Assembly: GCF_037975245.1 (NCBI RefSeq)
Contig: NC_092569.1
Location: 16,724,001 to 16,788,000, forward strand
Length of the DNA stretch: 64,000 nt
From: Apostichopus japonicus
Taxonomy: Eukaryota > Echinodermata > Holothuroidea > Aspidochirotida > Stichopodidae
Reading direction: 5' to 3'
The position numbers were made by a program, and so were the translations under genes. Below the pieces are notes generated by a model. The model made no database searches. It saw only the letters and a list, made by a program, of their open reading frames with translations, and was not told the origin of the DNA. This document shows, piece by piece, positions 1 through 10,688 of this stretch. How positions within the stretch are numbered: the stretch's first letter is position 1; every line of letters starts with the position of its first letter.

Positions 1-129
1 AAAGTAAGCGGAACCGGGAACCTGTTTCACCTACAAGATAACCCTCTTTGCAAAGTACACAGTAGAATATGTAAATCACATAATCAGGATTACAAGAGAG
101 GGAAGGGGGTCTGAGATCATATAGTCAAC

Positions 130-172
<43 letters not shown>

Positions 173-988
173 GCGTTGTAAATGATTCTAGTTAAATTAA
201 TAATTTTCGTATCTCTAAGCCATTTCTGCATTATGTTATTTGATTCTTAGTTACTTTAATCGCCTTTTTTTTTTGCCCACATTAACCTTGAAACCTAATT
301 TAAATTTTTAGACAGTTTAATGATTTATCTAAAATAGTAGTTAGTATGGTGGGTACTCTCTCCACCCAGTATGGACAATTTTTTTTCTATACTGTAGTGT
401 CATGTCTCGCTTCACAGTACTCGTATTGTCAGTATGAGCAGTATGAATATTGGTGTACAGTTTAGAGAGGAATTAACATTAGGAAACTGGCTATTTTTCC
501 CCATCAAGGTTCGGTTTGCTTAGTAAGTAATACCATCTTGAACTTAAAGCCCATATTTTGTATTTGATAGTAATAATATATAATAATATTGAAAACTCCC
601 TCATAAAACAAAATATATTCGATACAGTTTATTACTATTTTAGCTATATGGTATAATTATTAAGTTACAGAGTGGTTTTCGTACATCATATTAATCAATG
701 TTGAGTTTGAGAAATTGGAAAACTTCAACGCACTGATTACTGATCAAGACAATACTTTATCATCAAGTGTAATATTCGCTTCCCGTGTTGTTTAAAATAT
801 TGTAATGGATTCTTCACTGCTTTCGCGACGTTTTCAAATGTTTCCAAAGATAAAAGCGTATTTGACTATTTTAATGCAAACTATTTTCTTAACATGAACT
901 AATACCTTTCGTCCAGCAGAATTGTTAATACAAAGCCTTATATATTCTAAAAAATCGGGAGATACATACTTATTTGAAAGAATTTTTT
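1..988. other. left flank, no gene recognised
   Basis: AT-rich DNA without a recognisable exon, RNA gene or element apart from a short (TA)n tract at about 134-169. Stop codons are frequent in all frames. Confidence 0.5.
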
Positions 989-1231
989 TCAGGCTGTTAT
1001 TACTAAATACAATGCAACGATCATATGAAGCATACTAGACCATAATATATTATTTGATACAGTCTCGGTAATTAACAAAAATGTATCATATTCCTTTTGA
1101 GTAATACGATGAACTTCAGCCAGATGTATATGACGTATATTTTGGAAACTTGATAAAATTAGATCGTCAAGATTTTTTTTGTAATGTTTTTCAAGTGTTA
1201 TTAAACGACTTTGAAATTCTACCACGGTTTC
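989..1231 (-). CDS. candidate terminal exon of an unknown secreted protein
   Basis: A minus-strand frame of 80 codons ends in TGA at 989. It is preceded by a usable acceptor (...TCATCAAG, cut before GAA at 1231) in phase 0, matching the phase-0 end of the signal-peptide exon at 2389-2457. The translation is charged and helical in character (begins ETVVEFQSRLITLEKHYKKN), could form a coiled coil, and ends in a hydrophobic stretch. I recognise no family. The polypyrimidine tract is weak and the frame could be chance; the join to the upstream exon is inference. Confidence 0.25.
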   Translation of the reverse strand, partial: ETVVEFQSRLITLEKHYKKNLDDLILSSFQNIRHIHLAEVHRITQKEYDTFLLITETVSNNILWSSMLHMIVALYLVITA

Positions 1232-2388
1232 CTTGATGACATGTCAAGGAAGGGACGCTCTTAGAACACGTCGGGAAACAAAATTATGGATTCTATTGAT
1301 ATAAACAATGAGTCTCGAGGTAGAATAAATAAATTTCTCTGTAGTGGGTATCCTGATTAGATATTCACAACTGTCAAATTCATTGTTTAGTGTATTTACA
1401 AATTAAAACAAGTCAAAGCAACTATATATTTTTTAACTTGAAACATCTATTCTGCTTTAGTCTTAAATCTAATTTAAGGGAACATATCTAATATATTTGA
1501 AATTATTCGTTCATATTTACTTGAAATATAGAAGACAATCGTTAGAATATTTAATATTTTTTTGATTAATAAATATGCATGATTTAAGTCATCATTTAAC
1601 TATTTGATCTAACCTACCTTTGCGGTTAATGAATAAATGTTAAGTTTTATCGATTCCTTCCACTAGTTCCTTTTATTGTTTCAATGCATTAAGTTATTGG
1701 TATTGCACTGTACCATGTATCTAGCAAGTCACCTTCCTTCAATCCTCCATTTTTTGTTATATCTTTGAATTGCCTAAATGGATGTTCGAACTGTGATTGT
1801 ACAATAGTATTGTAGTACTATCTTGGTAGCAAGTTAAATATGGCGAACAAGAATAATTTCAATTAATACTTTGTTAAGTTATCCACAGTTACATCCTTAC
1901 ATATATCATTACTATTTTCAATTTTCTGTAATCAAATACGGTTTATTTGCTATGGTAGAAGGTATAATTAAAGCCCATTTGAAAGTGAAGTCGTTGTCAA
2001 TCTTACATTGTTTATTACTGTCATAAAGATCGGCATTTCTATCATGGTTTTGGTGAAAATAACTGATGTTTTAACACCCCTTTTGAAACCTCGCTCTAAT
2101 TTTCCAATATCTTGTTGTCAAATTTCTGATTTTGTTATTGCGTAAAGGAGAGAGCTCAAAATGAGAACTCTAGAGTATAATATTTATTAAATAAGTTGGT
2201 TTAAGTACAAAATAGCAAGATTTCAAAGATAGAAAATACATCTATCAAATCACGAAAATGAGCATGGTAATGAACAACTGGCAAATTAATATTTAAAGTA
2301 CGAAAATAATTTCAAGTAGAAAATAATTTATCACAATTAAAATACAACTTCAAATTTAAAAATTTGATAAATGAAATTTTAAACTTAC

Positions 2389-2457
2389 GTTTTCTGCTTG
2401 AAAAGCTGGAATTTGCGAGAAAAGTCCACAAATAAGAAATGTTAGAATGAACTGCAT
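2389..2457 (-). CDS. candidate first coding exon encoding a signal peptide
   Basis: On the minus strand a good start context (CGCCACGATG) opens 23 codons beginning MQFILTFLICGLFSQ and ending at a consensus GTAAGT donor at 2388-2383. The segment has a hydrophobic core followed by a small-residue region, as in a secretory signal peptide, so the product would be secreted or membrane-bound. The rest of the gene would lie toward lower coordinates; 989-1231 is one candidate. No family can be assigned from this exon alone. The case rests on the combination of start context, hydrophobic core and a perfect donor. Confidence 0.4.
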
Positions 2458-4526
2458 CGTGGCGATTTGTTCTGGTCTTAACGATTGCAAATCTCAAGAA
2501 GGAATGAAGTAAACTTTCTGGCAGCGAACCAGTTCAACCCCTTTCTGAGCATATCCTGCGTACTGTGACGTGGTTGTTGACACGTGTCACCGAAGAGATG
2601 ATTAACCATTTACAATTAAACGACTTTATGATAAATCAAATTATTATTAGAATCAAAATATATTTCAAGATGTCTATAGATGATCGCTTCAATAAATGTG
2701 AGTGGGATGCTGGATACTTATGACTCCGTGATAGAAAGAGGGAGAGAGAGAGAGGGGTGGGTGGAGGTGGGTGGAGGTGGGTGAAGAGAGAGAGGGGCAA
2801 AAACAAGCAAACAACAGTGCTCTTAAGCATTAGACGTTATCGCATCTGAAAAGCATCTCTACAATCATGTGATAAAGATGTCACAACTGAAATTAACCTT
2901 TTTTGCCAAAATTACTTTTCTGACATTCGATGGTATTTTGTAAAGTTTCAGCCTATCTTTGATTAAAGTAAAGGTATCTTCACTTAAAATGATTTATTGT
3001 GGTGCTAACACCACGTGCCTGATAAGACAATGTCGTGTGATATGTCTGTTCATATTGTGTTTTGATTCGGTATTACAGGCATAAACCTTACCCGTATAAG
3101 CATTAAGCACAAGTTATACACTGTTTTGATTCTCTAGTTTTGAAGTAAAGGAGGCAATTAATAAAATATCCCGTCAAAATATCAAATCGTCAAAGAGTGT
3201 TAGAATATATTACGAGTATTTAACCAGTGCCAATTGACATTGCGTAATGTGCTTGTCATTGATCACCACAATGTTAACCCATAGACTTGAAGAATACAAC
3301 GGCAACCAAAACTCAATGGCGTTCTGCCAATATCAAAGGTGGATCACTGACGTGCACTGCAAGCTTAGAAAAGTGGAAAACATCCTTACTTAAGTTATTA
3401 TAATAATTGATATAATCTTGCTGTTCAAATCACACAGGCCTATTGTAAAGAAGATATGAATGAATTATAACGAACGATTTACTACAGGTATTTCACATGT
3501 TAATATAGGTCATCCTGAAGCCGTGTGCACTCTATGTTCCTCTTGATACACTGGCGTGGTGTAGTGGTGGTAGTGGGGCGGGAGGCTTAATATGTTAAGT
3601 CGTTTAGGTAAAGGTGTCACTTTGAGAAAATTGGGCAAATTGGAGGGTTGATTAAAAACATCAAAGTAGTGTTGCATCTTTTGAGTCAATGTTTCAGAAT
3701 TCTCGACTGTTTAGGTTATACCCTATACAAGTTATATATTTATGTACTGTACACTGGGAGTATGTATAATATTCTTTCTGCCAGTGAGTATGAGAATTGG
3801 GTGGGGATGGGGGTTTCCCCTGGTGTATTTGCTAAAGTCTCCCTCTGCCATAGAAGTACACTACAAATACTGTATTTCGTACTAAGTCTCACATCACCGG
3901 TCGCAACAAAGACTACCACTTCCAAAAACATACGTAATCGGTTCTAACTCTTCTTTGTGCCTTAATGTACTTTGGATGTAGTCATAGCTTATTCAGCTTT
4001 TGATCCCCTCCCCACCCCCCCCCTCCACTTACTCTCCTCCTTCACAAATCTTTCAATAATGTGTAATACTGCCATCAGTATACGCTTGTTCTAAGCGCTA
4101 GAGACTGTCAATAATTCTCTGACTGCGTAGAACCTGTTTTTTTTTGCTTTAAGGTAGTTTGGTATCTAATCCTTTTGATTCCTTCATTGGCTTTACCCAC
4201 ATTATTATCTGTTCATCCAGTTCATTACAATGCTTAATTGGTTCACGAGTTAGCTATTAACTGGAGCGCTACTTTCACCCTGCTCAAACATTTATATGAT
4301 TATTAGTATTGTAACGGAAATGTATCCCTTTAAGTAATTTGTTATTGTAATATTCGTTTTAGGATTGAGCGTTCCCTCGGTTCTACCCGTCGATGGCCTC
4401 TCTCTCTCAAAACATGTGTAGAGCTTTTGCGAGTTGCAGGTGGGGACAGCCAATGAAAATCGTACCCCTGTTTTGTTTGTAAACTTTGCTGAATCAGCAC
4501 CCGAATTTTGAGATGTTTCCCATGTT
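2458..4526. other. intergenic, no gene recognised
   Basis: No convincing exon. Holds a GA-rich and GGTGGG-type simple repeat at about 2735-2800 and C-rich runs near 4006-4050. Confidence 0.5.
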
Positions 4527-5191
4527 CAGGCGCGTATCCAGGATTTTCAAACCCGGGGGGCGCGAATTACTATCTAAGCGGAGCGCCACCATCGGTTGGC
4601 GCGCAGCGTACAAGAAAATTTCTTGTTTTGAAACCCCCCCTGATCACCGGAAACGGCACTTCTCGGCTTGAAATGACCAACCAGATGTACACTTTTTGCC
4701 TGAGAACCAGGTATTTCCTAATAGTTTTTTTTTTCCATCCATTACCTTTTTGAAGTTTGTCAACCCGGCACACATCATGTTCGACCTGATGGCATCTCCT
4801 GTGGGTCTTTGCTTTTGTAGGTGATTCTACGTCGCGGCCCACAATACCCGTCAGCCCCACTTTTCAAGGTTTTAAGCCCCATATTTGTTCAGAATTTGAA
4901 AATTCACATTTCTCGTGAATAAACTCACTTGAAAACATACCCATAATGTTGTACAAAATTTCATCTATGGACAACCAATATAGAAAAACTTCCTTGAACC
5001 CCTAACAGACCGGTCAAAATTGCACGAGTAGAGGGAAGTGTGATGCAGAATGTTGGTGAGAAAGTTTCGAAAATTCAGACACAGTTAATTTCTTGGTGTA
5101 CAAACATTAAAACCTCTTATAACGGCTATTATAAAACTTGGTTGAAGGAAATGAAAAAATAGCAGATATTTCCGAAAGCGAACACTACACA

Positions 5192-5872
5192 CATAGGCGT
5201 AGGAGGCGCGGCGGCAGTGGCGGAGCTAGGGGTATTGGTCAGGAGTGGCGAGAATGGTCTGTAGGAGCGCTTTCGACACTATCTAAGCGGAGCGCCACCA
5301 CTGGTTGGCGCGTAGCGTACAGAAAATTTTTGAATAAAGATACTCCCTAGATCGCCGGAAATGACCCTTTCCGGGCCTGGCTAATTTGCAGATAAACGAA
5401 GAATAAGGTGTCATCGCCAAATGACACCAAGAAAATGTGACAAATGTCAATAAGTAGATGAGAGCGCAATAAAAGAGTTAATAATCTAGAATAAGTAAAA
5501 AGTGGTAAAGAGCTGAAAAAGGCGCCAGCAGTCTATTTGAGTCCGTCAGCGGGGGGGGGGGCATCCACCCCCCGACCGTATGGACGCTCCGCCACTGCGC
5601 GGCGGGGGTGCAGCCCCTAATTCTCCATTACTAATGTAAAAGAGAGTTTTGACCTAATTGGACCTCCATGCTTTTTATACATCTACATGAGACATGTCGT
5701 TGTTTACATTAGCATCCCGCGAAATACTGCGCAATTTGAACGGACCGTACGGTACATGATGGCATGCGATGTAATAACCGATGCTTGCTTATATGATATT
5801 GACATGGAGACATTGAACGCGCGCTCCGCGCGCGAAAATTTTTGGTTATTTTTTCAGGCAAGTCGGACAGTT
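5192..5872. mobile_element. second-level insertion (CATAGGCGTAGGAG family)
   Basis: Comparison with the sister composite near 22240-22272 shows that the host sequence is interrupted here, between ACACTACACACA and TCGGACAGTTTTGAGG. The inserted DNA starts CATAGGCGTAGGAG. Its interior (about 5762-5872) matches the inverse of 39090-39180, including a run of alternating GCGCGC around 5817-5836. It is therefore a relative of the complete element at 39034-39448. Its right terminus looks truncated and no clear target duplication was found. Confidence 0.55.
5215..5597. mobile_element. nested hAT-like non-autonomous element with 8-bp TSD
   Basis: Starts CAGTGGCGGAGC and ends GCTCCGCCACTG, perfect 12-bp inverted termini. 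It is flanked by CGCGGCGG at 5207-5214 and again at 5598-5605, a perfect 8-bp target-site duplication. At 383 bp with no coding capacity it is a MITE. The 8-bp duplication and CAGTGGCG-type ends are as expected for hAT elements. It carries one copy of the 48-bp hairpin module (5278-5325). Confidence 0.85.
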
Positions 5873-6733
5873 TTGAGGCTTTTCATCCTGGAACGCAAAT
5901 TTTCATGCTCACTGATATGATGTGATATCTGCTGTTTGCGTTACAAATTCGAACAGGCGCGTAGCGAGGAATTTGCCAAGGGAGGGGCGAAGCCTGTAGG
6001 CAAATTATCTAAGCGTAGCGCCACAATAGGTTGGCGCGAAGCGTACAAGAAAATTTTGGCCGAAAATGCCTCCCAGATCGCTGGAAATGGCACTACCCAG
6101 GACCATTTGTTAGCGCGAAGCGTACAAGCAAATTTTGGCCGAAAATGTCTCCCAGATCGCTGGAAATGACACTTCCCAGGCCTTGTAAGTTGCCTCTAAG
6201 CACTTTCTATTTTGAAATTACTTAGCGATATCATTTAAAAAAATGCTGAATGGGGGGGGGCGGGCGGTCGCCCCCATCCCAAAATGCGTCATGTTCCCCG
6301 ACGACAAGGTCGAGTTCGAGACCAGCCACAGTTGGTTTCATAGCACAATTCTACACACGCGTTATGATAGACCATATATAGTATATATATAGATCATTAG
6401 TGAGAGAGGAAAATGGAAACGTCAAAAAATGGAGTTGTCGGTGTAAGGGGTAGGGTGAGTCACACTTTTACAAAATCATTGATCCGTCACTGGCTACCCT
6501 TCAGCGCTGTAATGATGTCACTGTTCCTCTTTCTCTCCCCGGTGTCTTCGCGTTTTTCTTTTACTCCCTCCTTTTCTCCTTTTTCTCTCTTTCTTCTTTT
6601 TCTTTTCCCTTCCTTCCTCTCCTCCTCCTCTTTTTTCCCCTCTTTTTTCCTTTTTTCTTCTCTTTTTTTCTCTCCTCTTTTTCTTACCCGGGGGGCGCGC
6701 GCCCCCAACGCCCCCCCCCTGGATACGCACCTG

Positions 6734-8477
6734 ATGTTAGTGGTAGCGCAGATTGTTTTATTAGTTTGAGCTCACCACGCTCACGCGGTATTCGAGATTG
6801 GCCTCTGACGGAGAGAGAACCGAGAGAACGCCTATTTTCTGTAAGTTGCTACCACTTCACTGGCATATTTTTGTTCTATCACACGATTATGTGCTTGGCA
6901 TGACTTCTAGGTTTAATTGTTTGTCTTAGGAAAGATTAAATCGGGAATCATTGGGGTGACGGGGGTTATTTTTTTTCGTACACCTAGGGAATTGTAAGAA
7001 AATTATCGTTGCGCTAAGTGCATTGAAGTAGCAAGAAACTAGGGTGTATTTTTAGGACGTCATATTTGTTGTCACATTCTATAGGGGGTTCGATAATTGT
7101 AATTTCGACTTCATTAGGAGGCTCACAAACGCTATACCGTGTGTTTCATGTGGGCGTTTGTTTTATTTATATCTTTTGTGTTTTCTTAAGCAAAGCAAGT
7201 AGTGAGAACGACTAGAGTCAACAAACGCTAGTATTATCCTTCATTTGTAAATACTTTTACCCACGTACTGGTTCGGTTGTGATCTCGAAAAGAGATATTT
7301 TATTTAGTAATATAAACTGGTTAAGTCTTTAAGCCTGTTGTTGAGTAAGTCCCAATAAAATATCTTGTATGTCTCCACGAGTTAGTGTAACTGCGTAACT
7401 GCGTAAGTGCGTAACTGCGTAAGTGCGTAAATGCGTAAGTGCGTAGTTGCGTAACTGTGTAACTACCTAACTGCGCAACTTCCTAAGTGCGTAACGGTGT
7501 TACTGCTTAAGTGTACAGACAGTTCCTGTTATCCTGTACCATTTCTATTAACTGCTTATCTGTAAAGTCTGTCAATGCCATAATCTGTGGTAAATTCATG
7601 TGCCAGTGAATCAAAGATCAACGTAATAAATCAATAAATAAGCGATCAACCAGTCATCAACCTCTTCTCCGATTTTTGTCTTGATATGTGTTGAAGATTT
7701 TTATTAGTTCAAGCAGCTGGACTTCGGGGACACTGGTCAACGTTACAGTATATTAGAGTCCACCGGACTCCTTATATGAATATATTGCCATTTGATGTAT
7801 GATAGTAACATTATTAGATAGGCTTCGCCAAGAGTTTTCCCACTTAGATATTACCAAAGTTACCCACAAATAATCATGAAATAGGTTCTACCGTTGCACA
7901 ATATATGAGGCATAAAAAAAAAATAATAATAAAATGACGCATTTTGCGCCTCTGACGAAACTATGTCTTTCTTCTCGACCAGGAGAAACCAGTCGCCTCA
8001 ATTGGCACCTCAAATTGGCTGCGCCTCCCGCTCCTCGGATTCAGCGGCGACCCACCGTTTCCGATCTGGTAGGCCATGGTATTCAGCCTCTGGCCCAATT
8101 TAACCGACGAAAACTATATGGGTCCCACATGGGTTATACTTATTAACCATGCAGATAAATCCCCGTTATGGCATTGCATGTATATATTTCTTTATATCAT
8201 GTACGAAATGGTGGTATACAAAGTGTGTACTTGATAACAGTTATCCCGGTCACTTGTCTATAACATATAATATTTAAGCCAGTAATTTTTTTTTTCAGAT
8301 ATCACTATATGAATTACTATACACAAGTATATGATACCCCTTTATATATACGTGCAGTATTACCGTTTAAATTGTTACCAGCATATCTGTGACGATATTA
8401 TGACACCATCGGATTTTATGTATGCAAAAACAATATTACTCGTCGCTGGGCTTGGCTTCTGCCATTACTGAAACAAG
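6734..8477. other. upstream flank of annexin A
   Basis: No gene recognised. Contains a decamer tandem repeat at about 7385-7515 and one 70-codon open frame at 7934-8146 that resembles no family I know. No TATA box could be assigned with confidence to the annexin A start. Confidence 0.5.
7385..7515. repeat. decamer tandem repeat (GTAACTGCGT-like)
   Basis: About a dozen imperfect copies of a 10-bp unit of the form TGCGTAA(C/G/A), decaying toward the right end. It lies about 1 kb upstream of the annexin A start codon. Confidence 0.85.
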
Positions 8478-10627
8478 ATGGCACAAACTGAAAACAAGGT
8501 AGGTGCGACGTTTAATTGTTTCGTTGCAATTACGACAACACGCGTACGTGTTTTACAATTGGTTACTATAGTTTAGGTTGGTTGCTTAAGTGTTAACACT
8601 TTTTTAAATTGCGGCAACGGGTTTTCTGGTTATCCTGATACAGATTATAAAGTACACATAATTGTTACCCAGTATATAGGGTATATGATTTAAAAAGCGA
8701 AGCTTTTCTGCCAAATAAGCGGATCCTCTAGAACAAACGTTCGTGTACAAATGATAGACAACTGTAATGAAAGTGAGGGAATTCTGCTGTAAATGATTTA
8801 TTTATCAAATCTGCAATTGCTTAAAATCGAGTCAAATGTTCATTTCCATGATTGTATTAATACTTTAGTTAAGATTATTGCCTTTATTCTGCTGATAAAA
8901 TATGTTAAATGTTTTATTTTTAAAATTGTGCCTGATGTGCACGCCCTTCTACGTCATCCGTATAACCGAACGTAACAAATCAGAGTTGTTGGGCTTAAAA
9001 TTGTTCATAATTTACATTGTAATATTATCTCGCTTAGATTAGATCGTCGCATTTTCTCTCTTTATTTTTGATGAACGAATCTAATTGTAATACATAATAT
9101 AGCAACGTTACCGTCTTGTTGTTGACAGCTATTTGATAATGTGTGATGTTTTCATTGTGGTTCTTGGATTTGAGCCAAGCAGTAATCCCACTAAAATTAG
9201 AGAAGAATTTGAATATTTGTTTCAGAGATCCTTTGCTTATCATGGCACAGTATTCACAAAGTTTCAAGCTAGGATGTTGATTTCAACTTTCTAGATCTCT
9301 GTTACGTATTACTCATGTTTAGTACACGGAAGTCTACTTGGGAATTGTGTTTTAATTTCATCAAATTGTAACGTTCAATGTATACTACGTAATATTGTAT
9401 TACAAACGTCCTCCAATCTGATGGTACCATGTATATTCACGGATAAAGAAACAGATATGTGTACGGTACACGGAAACACTGGTGCTTTGTTTCACAGGGA
9501 TTGCATCCACAATAATGAAAGTATAGGGAAATAGGTTGATAGGTTTGCAATCGCTGAACAAAAATCATAACATCAAAAACGGTTAGTAACTTTATTCTTG
9601 GGATCAGTCAGCCAGTCGCAATAAGCTAAATGCTTTATTGTGATATTAATATTGAGGAGTATCTAGCCATGTTGAAGTTTAGTACTATGGGTCAGAGAAA
9701 TTCAAAGTAAAATTCCAACCACAGCTCAAACGTGATTTTCCGATCAGAACTGTATATGTATTAATAGAAATATTGTTATAAAGCCAGCGGCGGATATGGT
9801 GCCTGGTGTCGTTGATTAAGACTCCTCATGTAAGGGGGTGGTGTCTATGGGGGGGGGGGGGGCTTCCTCCTTAGGTGTAGGCCCGCTATTGTGGTAATAA
9901 CTATTTGGGAACTCTCTTGTGTGAGGTTGTGTGAAAGTCATTTACAACTCCCACTCCAACCTGGTCATATGTGGCTGTAAGCATCTGGTAACAAACCTGT
10001 ACGGAGAGCCAAACGTTCCATTATTGTAAAAACTTGTAACAGCATGACCCTACTACATTGGTCATGTAAACACTGCTTGTTAGATACAAATTTGACATCA
10101 TGCTATAATTTTGGAACATTGGCGCGTACGGAGAGCCAAACGTTCCATAAATGTCCATTCGAAATCAACATGTTACAATTCCTTATGAACATGTCATGCT
10201 AATGTTGAATTTGTCCTGTTGATGGACGTAATGACATATTGTATTTTGTTTCGAAATGTTCATGTAGAATTGTTACATGTTGATATCGATATATATATTA
10301 ACTTGGACACTTCACTCTCTTTATGGAACGTTTGGCTCTCCGTACACCAGGTGTAAACCAAATAGCTGCTCTGTTTTCAATGAAACTATGCTTACCATCC
10401 TTCTATAGAGAGAGAGAGAGAGATTCTCAGATTGATAAACGATGAGAAAGTTTGTTTTGGCTCCAGTTGTAGCAAGTAACAATATGAATATCACAAGTTT
10501 GTACAGTAAATAAACAATGCCTGATTTTGTTGGATGCAGAAACTTTACCGCGATGCCATCGAGATCAACTGTATTGAGATTTATGAGACAGAGTGTACAC
10601 TTGAACTGTCGATGGTTTGGTACCGGT

Positions 10628-10688
<61 letters not shown>

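Larger units (their letters stand above)
4527..6733. mobile_element. composite TIR element (CAGG-GCGTATCCAGG family) carrying nested insertions
   Basis: The left end reads CAGGCGCGTATCCAGG and the right end, read inverted, CAGGTGCGTATCCAGG, so the termini match at 15 of 16 positions. The sequence ATGTT flanks both ends (4522-4526 and 6734-6738), a possible 5-bp target duplication. The interior has G- and C-runs, copies of a 48-bp hairpin module (4569-4615, 6004-6052) and a long pyrimidine tract at 6520-6690. No transposase is visible. A second copy of the family lies at 21659-about 23010. Superfamily is uncertain; the termini resemble hAT-type non-autonomous elements. Confidence 0.7.

Noticed and set aside
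4486-6225. Frames reading KRSATIGWR-like peptides at several sites
   Set aside because: These are readings of the shared hairpin module inside non-coding elements, and frames break within a few tens of codons.
6413-6769. Ser/Phe-rich and Lys/Glu-rich frames on both strands at 6413-6769
   Set aside because: They are translations of the pyrimidine tract in the composite element.
7934-8146. 70-codon frame upstream of annexin A
   Set aside because: Begins with ATG but has no splice or family support and no similarity I recognise; left unannotated.
9789-9896. Possible GC-run element with CAGCGGCGG start
   Set aside because: The right end does not match as an inverted repeat and no target duplication is present.
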